Assembly: GCA_934589065.1 (NCBI GenBank)
Contig: CAKTNN010000002.1
Coordinates: forward strand, 1-64,000
From: an uncultured Oscillospiraceae bacterium
Lineage (GTDB): Bacteria; Bacillota; Clostridia; Oscillospirales; Oscillospiraceae
Length of the DNA: 64,000 nt
Direction: 5' to 3'
The notes beneath the pieces were generated by a model. The model was not told the DNA's origin, ran no database searches, and saw only the letters and a list, made by a program, of their open reading frames with translations. The stretch's first letter is position 1. Every line of letters begins with the position of its first letter. The position numbers and the translations under genes are program-made. Positions 8,431 to 16,232 of the stretch are shown here, piece by piece.

Positions 8431-9558
8431 TTAGTCGCACTCGGTAATGGGCACCAGAATTTCCTTGCACTTTGCAGGATCAAAGTGCTGGATGCTGTGC
8501 TGCTCGCCATCGTGGAAGATGTCGGCAAGCTCACCCCAAAGGCCCATTTCCTTATTGGGGCACTGGATGGAATCCAGGGTCATATCCTTCAAAATGGGCA
8601 GCAGCTCCATAACATAGTTGGTCATATCGGAATTGGTCATGTCCGTAGAAACCAGGGGCAGAAGCTCATCCACAAGGCTGTTGATTTCCAGCACGCTCAT
8701 ATTCTTAACCTTTTCCAAGACCTGGGCAACCACAGCCCGCTGACGGGCAGTACGATTGTAGTCGTTATCGCCGTTGTTGGCATGACGGGTACGGACATAT
8801 ACTTCCGCCGCCCAGCCGTCAACCAGGTTGTCCCCCACTTCAAAGACACGGTCATCATAATCCTTGAAGTAGTTGTTCATGTATTTGACCTCATCCTCAT
8901 CCAGGGTAATGGTTATACCGTGAAGGGCATTGATGCAGGCATCAAAAGCCTCCATATCCACCTCGATGTTATGATCCACCACAGGGCCAAAGTTATTGTG
9001 AATTACCTGATCCATTACCTGCATTGCGCCCAGTGTGCCGCCCCACTGGTAGCCCAGGGCATAAGCCAGAGTCAGCTTGGTAGAGCCGCTGTGGCTCTTT
9101 CCGTTGACATCTACCACGTTATTCAGGGTTACATAAGAATCCCGCAGGAAGGAAGTCATGGTGATTTTCTTGGTTTCCTTATTCACAGTAACCAGGATCA
9201 CGGTATCGGAGTTTTTGCTCTCTTCTCCTTCCCGGGCATCCTGACCGATGAGCAGCACATTGATCACCTTGCCCATTTTGCCGTAGTCCGGGTCGGTGGG
9301 CTTGGGTGCAGTGGTCTCCGTGGGAGTAGTCTCCGTTGCCTGAGTAGGATCTTCCACCAAAAGGCCAGCCAAATCCTCTTCCGACAGCTGGTTCTCCGCC
9401 ATCTGTGCCTTCTGAATTTTGTTCATCTTGGATACCACAAACCAGGCTGCCAGTGCACCAATCAGGATAATCACAGCCAGCACGATTGCTACAACCTTAA
9501 TCCAAGTCTTACTTTTTTCCGGCTCCTTTTGCTCCAGAAACCGTCCGCCTTTCGACAT
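8431..9558 (-). CDS. LCP (LytR-CpsA-Psr) family cell-wall polymer ligase, copy 1
   Basis: A 375-residue LCP-family protein expected to transfer undecaprenyl-linked polymers (teichoic acid or capsule) to peptidoglycan at the outer face of the membrane. It has a short cytoplasmic N-terminus, one transmembrane helix at about residues 22-46, an acidic/Thr-Pro linker (ATETTPTETTAPKPTDPD) and the LCP domain with VLLIGQDAR, DTVILVTVN, MTSFLRDSY and the arginine motif VRTRHANNGDNDYNRTARQ. It lies directly downstream of a close paralogue in tandem. Start is supported by GAGGTAATGAAGT. Confidence 0.92.
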   Translation of the reverse strand: MSKGGRFLEQKEPEKSKTWIKVVAIVLAVIILIGALAAWFVVSKMNKIQKAQMAENQLSEEDLAGLLVEDPTQATETTPTETTAPKPTDPDYGKMGKVINVLLIGQDAREGEESKNSDTVILVTVNKETKKITMTSFLRDSYVTLNNVVDVNGKSHSGSTKLTLAYALGYQWGGTLGAMQVMDQVIHNNFGPVVDHNIEVDMEAFDACINALHGITITLDEDEVKYMNNYFKDYDDRVFEVGDNLVDGWAAEVYVRTRHANNGDNDYNRTARQRAVVAQVLEKVKNMSVLEINSLVDELLPLVSTDMTNSDMTNYVMELLPILKDMTLDSIQCPNKEMGLWGELADIFHDGEQHSIQHFDPAKCKEILVPITECD

Positions 9559-9582
9559 ACTTCATTACCTCGCTTATACTCT

Positions 9583-10707
9583 TTAGTCTGCCTCTGTAAT
9601 GGCAGTAATAATGCTTTTTGCTTTTGCCTCGTCAAAATAGAGCACACTCTGAGGGACGCCATCGCCCTGCAGATCGATCACCCTGCCGTATCGGCCCATG
9701 TCTTCATTGGGGCACTGGATGGAGTCCAGCGTCATATCTTTCAGCAGGGGCAGCAGCTCCACGGCATAATTGGTGATGTCGGTGTTGGTCATATCCGTCA
9801 GCACCATGGGTAGGAGCTCGTCAATCAGCTTGTTGATCTGGGTCAGACTCATCCCCTTAACCTTTTCCAGCACCTGAGCAATTACAGCCCGCTGGCGATC
9901 GGTACGGTTAAAATCGTTATCGCCGTTGTTTGCATGGCGGGTGCGGACATACACCTCTGCTGCCCAGCCATCCACCAGGTTGTCTCCCACCTCAAAGACC
10001 CGGTCATCGTAGTCTTTAAAGTAGGTGTTCATATACTTCACTTCATCCTCGTCCAGGGCGATGGTCACACCGCCAAGGGCATTGATGCAGGCATCGAAGG
10101 CCTCCATGTTCACCTCGATATTGTAATCTACCACGGCACCAAAGTTCCGCTCAATCACCTGATCAATGATTTCCATAGCCCCCAGATCGCCGCCCCATTT
10201 GTAACCCATGGCATAAGCCAAGGTCAGCTTGGTTCGTCCACTGTGAGGGTTGCCGTCTTTGTCCAGCACCGTGGGAATATATGCCAGAGTATCCCGCAGG
10301 AAAGAGGTCATGGTGATTTTCTTCGTTTCCTTATTTACGGTAACAAGAATCATGGTGTCTGCATTTTTGCTCTCTTCCCCCGCCCGGGCATCCTGACCAA
10401 TGAGCAGGACATTTATCACCTTGCCGGTTTTGCCATAATCCGGGTCAGTAGGCTTGGGTTGGGTTGTTTCCGTGGGAAGCGTTTCCGTTTCCTCGGTGGA
10501 GTCTTCCAGCCAAAAGTCGCTGAAATCATCCGCCGACAGATTATTGTCTCCACGCTCTGCGCGCTGAATTTTATTGAGCTTAGAAACCACAAATCCCGTG
10601 CCAACAGCGCCCACCAGCAGAACTACCGCGAGAACGATAATCAAGGTGGTCAACCAAGGTTTCCCGTTTTTCTCCGGCTGCGCTAAAAAGCGCCCTCCCT
10701 TGCTCAT
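9583..10707 (-). CDS. LCP (LytR-CpsA-Psr) family cell-wall polymer ligase, copy 2
   Basis: A 374-residue paralogue of the adjacent LCP protein, sharing layout and long near-identical blocks (for example FKDYDDRVFEVGDNLVDGW). It has a transmembrane helix at about residues 22-45, a Thr-Glu linker and the LCP motifs VLLIGQDAR, SFLRDTLAYIP and RTRHANNGDNDFNRTDRQ. The start at 10707 (MSKGGRF, matching copy 1) has a GGAGG site; an in-frame extension to 10755 runs into the hairpin upstream. The differing stretch after SFLRD and the C-terminal ends suggest different acceptor or polymer preference. Confidence 0.92.
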   Translation of the reverse strand: MSKGGRFLAQPEKNGKPWLTTLIIVLAVVLLVGAVGTGFVVSKLNKIQRAERGDNNLSADDFSDFWLEDSTEETETLPTETTQPKPTDPDYGKTGKVINVLLIGQDARAGEESKNADTMILVTVNKETKKITMTSFLRDTLAYIPTVLDKDGNPHSGRTKLTLAYAMGYKWGGDLGAMEIIDQVIERNFGAVVDYNIEVNMEAFDACINALGGVTIALDEDEVKYMNTYFKDYDDRVFEVGDNLVDGWAAEVYVRTRHANNGDNDFNRTDRQRAVIAQVLEKVKGMSLTQINKLIDELLPMVLTDMTNTDITNYAVELLPLLKDMTLDSIQCPNEDMGRYGRVIDLQGDGVPQSVLYFDEAKAKSIITAITEAD

Positions 10708-10726
10708 AGACTTTCCTCCATAAAGC

Positions 10727-10759
10727 ACAATTGGGCCGCCCCCAGGGCCACCCAATTGT
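10727..10759 (-). terminator. Hairpin between the ferredoxin and LCP genes
   Basis: An inverted repeat, ACAATTGGG (10727-10735) with CCCAATTGT (10751-10759), extended by a few more pairs. On the minus strand the tail is GCTTTATGG, without a true T run, so it may be a weak terminator or a leader hairpin of the LCP gene that begins 20 bases on. Confidence 0.5.
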
Positions 10760-10767
10760 AAAAAGAA

Positions 10768-11154
10768 TTACTTTTCGACGACTTCCAGAACGCCCATGGG
10801 GCAGGCTTTTACGCAGGCGCCGCAGGAAATGCACTTGGAAGCAGGGTTCTCCTCTTTCAGCACCATAACCTTCATGGGGCAAACCTCTACGCACTTGCCG
10901 CAGCTGACGCACTTCTTCCGGTTGATCATGTACACGCCGGTTTTGGGGTTCTGGGTAATAGCCTCGTTCTCGCAGACCTTTGCACATTTGCCGCACTGGA
11001 TGCACACATTGGGCTTTGCACCGTCACCCTTGGCAACGATACGAATACAGCTGTAATCCTCGTTGAACTCCTTGTAGAAGGTGGTGGAGCAAGCGCGGAC
11101 GCATTCCAGGCAGGCCATGCAGGGAACATCCTTTTTGACGGTAAGCTTCTTCAT
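10768..11154 (-). CDS. Polyferredoxin with four 4Cys motifs
   Basis: A 128-residue iron-sulfur protein with four CxxCxxCxxxC motifs (CMACLECVRAC, CIQCGKCAKVC, CVSCGKCVEVC, CISCGACVKAC), enough for four [4Fe-4S] clusters, resembling the electron-transfer subunits of anaerobic oxidoreductases. A proline follows the later motifs as in ferredoxins. No catalytic partner gene is next to it, so its redox partner is unknown. The start at 11154 has AAGGAG; an in-frame extension upstream lacks one and looks unlike protein. Confidence 0.85.
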   Translation of the reverse strand: MKKLTVKKDVPCMACLECVRACSTTFYKEFNEDYSCIRIVAKGDGAKPNVCIQCGKCAKVCENEAITQNPKTGVYMINRKKCVSCGKCVEVCPMKVMVLKEENPASKCISCGACVKACPMGVLEVVEK

Positions 11155-11271
11155 GGCAGAATTCTCCTTCTTTTTGGCACGGAAAGCATATAGTACACCG
11201 GGCCCTGAAGCGATTCTTCCAGGCCTGGTGGAATATGCCATCCGATACACTTTCATTTTTCACGCAGGTTC

Positions 11272-11300
11272 ATTATACATGGTTTGGGTGGAAAAGGCAA
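11272..11300 (-). promoter_or_regulatory. Promoter of the polyferredoxin gene
   Basis: Minus-strand TTGCCT, 17 bases, TATAAT, leaving a leader of about 110 bases that contains GC-rich inverted segments but no riboswitch I recognise. Confidence 0.55.
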
Positions 11301-11446
11301 CATAAAATAATTAAATCTTTTTGTATCATGGCCTATTTCCCTCTAAGATTTCATTAAAAAAAGAATATGTGGAGGGATTTTCCTGCTTAAACAAATGCTT
11401 TCCGGCAATAATAGGGTTGAATCAACTTGATTTGGAGGAATGAACA

Positions 11447-11767
11447 ATGAAAAAGTCCTTTGCCTTTGTACTGCTTCTGGCTTTTGTATTATGCCTGAGC
11501 GCCTGCCGCGGGAATACTTCCCCCACCACCGTACCCACTACGGCGGCAACCACCATGCCCACCACCGAAGCAACCGGCGCGCCCACCACGAATGCAGCCA
11601 CTACGCCTACTACCGATAACGGCAATGGCCCCCTGGAAACCGAAGAGGGCGGCACAGCAAACACCACTACTCCCAATGCAGGCACCAATGGCGGCACTGC
11701 AAACAATGGCAGCACCAATAATGGCACTGCCGGAAATGGAACCGGTATGGGCACGGCAAATCCCTGA
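11447..11767 (+). CDS. Small Thr/Asn/Gly-rich lipoprotein
   Basis: A 106-residue secreted lipoprotein. The signal peptide ends in the lipobox LSAC (Cys20); the mature part is almost entirely low-complexity Thr-Pro-Ala, then Asn-Gly-Thr, with no recognisable fold. Such chains act as flexible surface spacers or wall-spanning stalks in Firmicutes, but nothing here fixes a role. The start has TTGGAGGAATGAACA. The repeated Thr codons could make this gene length-variable between strains. Confidence 0.75.
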   Translation: MKKSFAFVLLLAFVLCLSACRGNTSPTTVPTTAATTMPTTEATGAPTTNAATTPTTDNGNGPLETEEGGTANTTTPNAGTNGGTANNGSTNNGTAGNGTGMGTANP

Positions 11768-11777
11768 GCTGCAAATA

Positions 11778-11802
11778 CCCGGCACAGAACTCCTGTGCCG
11801 GG
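11778..11802. terminator. Hairpin between convergent lipoprotein and PyrF-like genes
   Basis: A perfect 10-bp stem, CCCGGCACAG with CTGTGCCGGG, and a 5-base loop. T runs on either side are short, so efficiency is uncertain, but the position between two convergent stops supports a shared terminator. Confidence 0.7.
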
Positions 11803-11808
11803 CAACTC

Positions 11809-12669
11809 TCATAAAAATGTTACATAGCGCTGCAGGGCGTTTTTCTGACGCTCCACCTCCGCCACTGCGCGCTCCACAGGATTGACTGTTTCTCCGGAAA
11901 GGCCGGCACAGGTGACCGCCCTGCCGGAGCAATAGGCCGCTCCCCTGCCCAGCTTGTCAAAGGCCAGAGAGACATTCTTCATATTGCCGCCGGGGTTGTC
12001 CACGCCATCCACCAGCAGGAAAAGACTGGGATACTTAGCTCTTAACGTCCGAATACTGCTGGGGGCAACCGCTGAAGCGGTGAGCCCCAGCCGGGCATAG
12101 CCGTATTTCCCCAGAGCGGACGGAGCGCACCTTGCCACCTGATCGGCAATCGCCGTATGGGCAAGCCGGGAGCCGGAAAGCAGATCCTGTAGTTCAGGTG
12201 CCGACTTGTTGGCAGTGCGGCAAATGCCAAAAATATCCTTTTTCTCCCGAAGGCAATAGGGGTAGTATTGCTGCAAAATGTCATTTCCGGCATACATGGG
12301 AAGCACCACGCCATCACAGGCATATATGCTTTCTGCCCCCAGAAGCACTTGCGCCCCAAAGGCCGCAAGCTCCGGGCTATCCGCCTCCGGCGCGTCCAGC
12401 AACACGTAGTAGCCCAGGGCCGAAGCCTCTCCGGTAAGGTCAGGAAGCAATGCAAGCATTTCTTTTCCCCACAGGGCAAAGGCGGACAGCCGGAAGCGAA
12501 CCGCCGGGATTCGCCCCTTTAGCCCTGTGAGCAGACTGCGGCAATAGGCATCGTACCGAGTTTCTTTGTCCTGCGCTTCTCCGGGAAAATCCTGAGGGAA
12601 AAGCGTCAGATCCAGCACCAGTCCGGATTTTCGCTTGCGTATTTTTTCCTGCAATGCATCTATAGACAT
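11809..12669 (-). CDS. Orotidine-5'-phosphate decarboxylase-like protein, catalytic residues lost
   Basis: A 286-residue protein that looks like a type-2 PyrF. It begins MSIDALQEKIRKRKS like Clostridia OMP decarboxylases, has the FGICRTANKSAPELQ segment of that family, and length fits. But the catalytic tetrad is broken. The PyrF strand AVKFQ reads AVRFR (R58), and the core DAKRGDI reads DAPEADS (residues 92-98), so both lysines that drive decarboxylation are replaced. The C-terminal phosphate-binding loop is also altered (DGVDNPGGNMKN). I infer a repurposed, probably non-enzymatic paralogue. It stands alone and is not next to pyr genes. Confidence 0.65.
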   Translation of the reverse strand: MSIDALQEKIRKRKSGLVLDLTLFPQDFPGEAQDKETRYDAYCRSLLTGLKGRIPAVRFRLSAFALWGKEMLALLPDLTGEASALGYYVLLDAPEADSPELAAFGAQVLLGAESIYACDGVVLPMYAGNDILQQYYPYCLREKKDIFGICRTANKSAPELQDLLSGSRLAHTAIADQVARCAPSALGKYGYARLGLTASAVAPSSIRTLRAKYPSLFLLVDGVDNPGGNMKNVSLAFDKLGRGAAYCSGRAVTCAGLSGETVNPVERAVAEVERQKNALQRYVTFL

Positions 12670-12798
12670 AGCCTCCGCCTCCGTATCTTTTTCTGTGTTC
12701 AGTATACCATAATCGGGAAGGCAAGCGCAACGGGAAAGGAATATTTTTTCTCATTTTGCACCGAGCACAGGCATTTTTCAGGTCACAAGACAATTTTC

Positions 12799-12840
12799 AT
12801 GGTTTTCCCCTCTGCTGGACATACTATAGGGGAAAACCAT
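12799..12840 (+). promoter_or_regulatory. 13-bp perfect inverted repeat directly before a small gene
   Basis: ATGGTTTTCCCCT (12799-12811) pairs with AGGGGAAAACCAT (12828-12840) across a 16-base loop that contains a TACTAT hexamer, and it ends one base before the AGAAAGGAGG ribosome site of the 59-residue gene. It could be an operator or a leader hairpin affecting translation. Confidence 0.55.
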
Positions 12841-12857
12841 AGAAAGGAGGAACGCGT

Positions 12858-13037
12858 ATGAGTGCAAAAGCATGGGTAATCTCTGCAGGCGTAGGTGCTG
12901 CCGCCGGAATGGTGGCTGTGCTGATGATGCCCCGGAACAATCCCACCCGCCGTCTTGCAGCCAAGGCAGCAAACAAGATGGAGGATGTGGCCTGGAAGAT
13001 ATCCGACAGCATCACCGACAAATTTGAGGATTTGTAA
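12858..13037 (+). CDS. Small YtxH-like protein, 59 residues
   Basis: A 59-residue ORF starting MSAKAWVISAGVGAAAGM with a very strong ribosome site (AGAAAGGAGG, 7 bases before ATG). A glycine/alanine-rich hydrophobic helix (about residues 6-24) is followed by a basic segment (PRNNPTRRLAAKAANK) and an amphipathic acidic end. This is the layout of short YtxH-type envelope or stress proteins, but the match is by eye only. Confidence 0.65.
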   Translation: MSAKAWVISAGVGAAAGMVAVLMMPRNNPTRRLAAKAANKMEDVAWKISDSITDKFEDL

Positions 13038-13121
13038 ATAGAGCAGAAGTAGTCGTGTTACCCGGAAAATTCTCCAAATATTTTCAGGGCACAAGGTTCT
13101 GTTTTTTCGGTGCAGAAAAAG

Positions 13122-13151
13122 TGCCGCACCAGCGTGTGCGCTGGTGCGGCA
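13122..13151 (-). terminator. Terminator of the SH3 lipoprotein gene
   Basis: A 13-bp perfect GC-rich stem with a 4-base loop, followed on the minus strand by CTTTTTC. It is placed 28 bases after the stop of the minus-strand SH3 gene. Confidence 0.85.
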
Positions 13152-13178
13152 AGCATCATTTACAATTCAAAGCCCTCA

Positions 13179-14330
13179 TTAGCCGATGCCAACATAATCC
13201 ATGCAGATCCAGCCGCTCTTGGTGCTGCCCCAAGTGGTATTCCCGATGGTAAACTGCGCCTGAATTTCTACAGTGTCGCCTTCCTTTACGGAGCCAACCA
13301 CATCGTACTTGGTGCCTGGGCCCTGGCGGAGGTTGACTGCGCTGCCGGTAACCGTGCCGGTACCGCCGTTGTCACCCTTGGTACCATCCAGGTACACATA
13401 GCTCAGGCTGATCCAGCCATCCTTGGTGCGGCCCCAGGTAGCACCGCCTACGTCCTTCTTCTCGGTGATTTCCACACGGGTCAGGTAATCGTAGCTGCCA
13501 ACGGAGGCATTGTCCGTACCGGCATCGGAACGGATATTCAGAGTCTTGGTGTTCACCAAGCCTCTGTCAATCACCTTGGCATTGGTGGTGGTCGTCGTGG
13601 TGGTGGTCGTGGTCGTGGCTGTGCCGGTAGTGCCGTTCTGGGTAACGTAGGTCATGCTGATCCAGCCGCGGTCGGTACGGCCCCAGCCGTTCTTCGTCTC
13701 CAGAATGGTTACCCGGTCGCCCTTTGCATAGCCGCCGACAATCTTGCCATTTTTATCTGCGCTGTCCCGGATGTACAGGGTCGTGGCATTGATCACGGCA
13801 TTGCCGGTGGTATTATTGGTGGTAGTCGTAGTATTGTTGGCTGCAGGTGCAGTCGTAGCCGTAGTGGGATCTGCCACAGTGGGCGTGCCCGCGGGGGTAG
13901 AGGTCGTGCCGCCAACGGTAACATTGGTCATATCCAGATACTGAGTATCCACCCAGCCTTTCAGGGGAATATAGGCCCACTTGGCGCCGTTGTTCTCTTC
14001 TACACGGTTGACTTCCACCTCGTCACCTGCATTGAGCTGGCTGAGGATATTGCTGTCATTGGTGGGAGCGGAACGCACGCCTGCCTTCTCCTTTACGGTA
14101 GCCACATTGGTCTTCTTGGATTCCTCGGTGGTCTCGGTAGGTGCAGCGGTAGCCTCTGTGGTAGGAAGCGCAGTCGCTTCCGTAGTGGAAGTATCTGCCA
14201 GATTAGGGCCGCCGGAAGGCTCGGTGGAAGGAGCCGGATCCTTTTTAAAGCAGCCGGTGAACATCGTTCCAAACAAAACCGCAGCAGCGGTCAGGCTGAT
14301 GATACGGGTCATATTGAAGGGTTTATTCAT
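13179..14330 (-). CDS. Lipoprotein with four bacterial SH3 domains
   Basis: A 383-residue surface lipoprotein. Signal peptide with lipobox FTGC near residue 28, a Thr/Pro/Ala/Glu linker, then four SH3b modules of about 55-60 residues at roughly 85-140, 185-240, 260-320 and 330-383, each with the VRSAP/YIRDS/NIRSD/NLRQG strand and a closing W-hydrophobic-YV motif (GWISMTYV, GWISLSYV, GWICMDYV). Long poly-Thr stretches separate the modules. SH3b domains bind peptidoglycan cross-bridges, so a wall-binding role is likely; there is no enzymatic domain. The start at 14330 has AGGGAGG; the upstream extension has none. Confidence 0.88.
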   Translation of the reverse strand: MNKPFNMTRIISLTAAAVLFGTMFTGCFKKDPAPSTEPSGGPNLADTSTTEATALPTTEATAAPTETTEESKKTNVATVKEKAGVRSAPTNDSNILSQLNAGDEVEVNRVEENNGAKWAYIPLKGWVDTQYLDMTNVTVGGTTSTPAGTPTVADPTTATTAPAANNTTTTTNNTTGNAVINATTLYIRDSADKNGKIVGGYAKGDRVTILETKNGWGRTDRGWISMTYVTQNGTTGTATTTTTTTTTTTNAKVIDRGLVNTKTLNIRSDAGTDNASVGSYDYLTRVEITEKKDVGGATWGRTKDGWISLSYVYLDGTKGDNGGTGTVTGSAVNLRQGPGTKYDVVGSVKEGDTVEIQAQFTIGNTTWGSTKSGWICMDYVGIG

Positions 14331-14545
14331 TATGTTCCCTCCCTTTCTTGTTTTTTCATGGTCATTATACCTTGTTTCATGCGGGATTGTCAATAGGATA
14401 AGATTTATTTAATAATCCTTTCCTTTCCATTTTTGGGCACTTTTCCCAAAATCCTTTGCAGAAACTTCCTGAAAGAGCCGCCGATACAACAAACTTCCCC
14501 TCCAGAATCTCAGAAAACAGATTTTGGGTTTCCGCTTCTTAGGCC

Positions 14546-14575
14546 TTGACATTGCTGCCCTAAAAATGGTAAAAT
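14546..14575 (+). promoter_or_regulatory. Promoter of the T-box/cysS operon
   Basis: TTGACA, 18 bases, TAAAAT. Transcription would begin near 14582, giving a leader of about 235 bases that fits a T-box RNA. Confidence 0.65.
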
Positions 14576-14581
14576 ACCAGA

Positions 14582-14816
14582 GTAATCCGTGTGGATTGGG
14601 AAGAAACCCGCGCGTCTTTTCCAGCAGAGAGTTCCGGTCGTTGGCTGAAAGCCGGATGGGAAACAGCGGGCCTGTGCACCCAGGAGCGGATAACTGAAAA
14701 TGAGTAAAAAATGAGAGTGGAACCGCGGATTTTACCGCCTCTTGTAGCCGGTGCCCCAAAGGGTGCCTGGAGATAAGGGGCGCTTTTTCTTTGTTTCCAC
14801 CATAGGAGGAGCGCTT
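14582..14816 (+). promoter_or_regulatory. T-box riboswitch, cysteine specifier
   Basis: The conserved T-box sequence GAGAGTGGAACCGCGG lies at 14713-14728, an AGAGAG Stem I bulge at about 14625-14630, and a terminator (GTGCCCC 14751-14757 with GGGGCGC 14777-14783, then TTTTT) just before cysS. A TGC codon followed by A at 14675-14677 sits where the specifier loop is expected and matches cysteine. Uncharged tRNA-Cys should stabilise the antiterminator and switch on cysS and possibly the genes behind it. Confidence 0.9.
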
Positions 14817-16232
14817 ATGTACCTTTATAATTCCCTTTCCCACAAAAAAGAACTGTTCGTTCCCAAGGATCCCCAGCTGGTCCGGATGTACACCTGCGGC
14901 CCGACGGTATACCACTACGCCCACATTGGAAACCTGCGCACCTACATCATGGAGGATGTGCTGGAAAAGTCGCTGCGCTATCTGGGCTATCCCGTTAAGC
15001 GGGTTATGAACATCACCGATGTAGGCCACCTTTCTTCCGATGCCGACACCGGTGAAGATAAGATGCTCAAGGGTGCTGCCCGGGAGCACAAAACCGTTAT
15101 GCAGGTGGCAAAATTCTACACCGATGCCTTCTTTGCCGACTGCGACAAGTTGAATATCAAGCGTCCCGATGCCGTAGAGCCCGCCACCAACTGCATTCCG
15201 GAATATATTCACATGATCGAGGTTCTCCAGGAAAAGGGCTATGCCTACCGCGCCGGGGGCAACGTATACTTCGATACCTCCAAGCTGGAAAAATACTATG
15301 TCTTCAATGATCACGATGAGGACGATCTGGCAGTGGGCGTCCGGGAGGGCGTGGAGGAAGACACCAACAAGCGGAACAAAAACGATTTTGTGCTGTGGTT
15401 TACCAAGAGTAAATTTGAAGACCAGGCCCTTAAGTGGGATTCTCCCTGGGGCGTTGGCTACCCCGGCTGGCACATTGAGTGCTCCTGCATTTCCATGAAG
15501 CATCTGGGTGAATACCTGGATATTCATGCCGGTGGAATTGACAACGCTTTTCCCCACCACACCAACGAGATTGCCCAGTCCGAAAGCTACCTGGGCCACC
15601 CCTGGTGCCACTACTGGTTCCATGTGCACCACCTGAACACCGACAGCGGCAAGATGAGCAAATCCAAGGGGGAATTTCTCACCGTTTCCCTGCTTCAGGA
15701 AAAGGGCTTTGATCCCATGGCCTACCGCTACTTCTGCCTGCAGAGCCACTACCGCCGGAATCTGGTATTCTCCTGGGAGAATCTTACCAATGCCGCCGGT
15801 GCATACGACAAGCTGATTGCCAAGATTGCCGCCCTGAAAAACGACGGGGATGTGGATATGGCAGTTTTCGCCCAGCTAAAGGAAAAATTCGTTGGCGCTC
15901 TGAATGGCGACTTGAATACCTCTCTGGCTGTCACCGCCCTGTACGACGTTCTGAAAGCCAAGACAAACGATGCAACGAAGCTTTATACCCTGAATGACTT
16001 TGATCAGGTACTGTCCCTGAACCTGCTTTCCGCCGCAGAAAATCTGCGCAGCCGCCAGGCCCAAGAGGAAGCAGAAAACGCCGACCCTGAAATCGACGCT
16101 CTGGTTGCAGCCCGTACAGAGGCCAAGAAGGCAAAGAATTTTGCCGAGGCCGACCGGATCCGGGATCAGCTGAAGGCTATGGGCATTGAGATTATCGATA
16201 CCCCTCAGGGTGTAAAATGGAGAAAAGTATGA
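14817..16232 (+). CDS. cysS: Cysteinyl-tRNA synthetase
   Basis: A 471-residue class I aminoacyl-tRNA synthetase that charges tRNA-Cys. It has the zinc-site start TCGPTVY, the HIGH-class motif AHIGNLRTY near residue 40, the WHIECS zinc/cysteine site near 222 and the KMSKS loop (GKMSKSKGEF) near 279, then the DALR-type anticodon domain. The start at 14817 has AGGAGG; the frame is open upstream but that part belongs to the T-box terminator. First gene of the T-box operon. Confidence 0.96.
   Translation: MYLYNSLSHKKELFVPKDPQLVRMYTCGPTVYHYAHIGNLRTYIMEDVLEKSLRYLGYPVKRVMNITDVGHLSSDADTGEDKMLKGAAREHKTVMQVAKFYTDAFFADCDKLNIKRPDAVEPATNCIPEYIHMIEVLQEKGYAYRAGGNVYFDTSKLEKYYVFNDHDEDDLAVGVREGVEEDTNKRNKNDFVLWFTKSKFEDQALKWDSPWGVGYPGWHIECSCISMKHLGEYLDIHAGGIDNAFPHHTNEIAQSESYLGHPWCHYWFHVHHLNTDSGKMSKSKGEFLTVSLLQEKGFDPMAYRYFCLQSHYRRNLVFSWENLTNAAGAYDKLIAKIAALKNDGDVDMAVFAQLKEKFVGALNGDLNTSLAVTALYDVLKAKTNDATKLYTLNDFDQVLSLNLLSAAENLRSRQAQEEAENADPEIDALVAARTEAKKAKNFAEADRIRDQLKAMGIEIIDTPQGVKWRKV

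Noticed and set aside
13110..14396. Plus-strand open frame opposite the SH3 lipoprotein
   Set aside because: Gly/Ala-rich low-complexity product arising from antisense reading of Thr/Pro codons.
14409..15749. Minus-strand open frame over the T-box and cysS
   Set aside because: Antisense to cysS and the T-box; no family match by eye.
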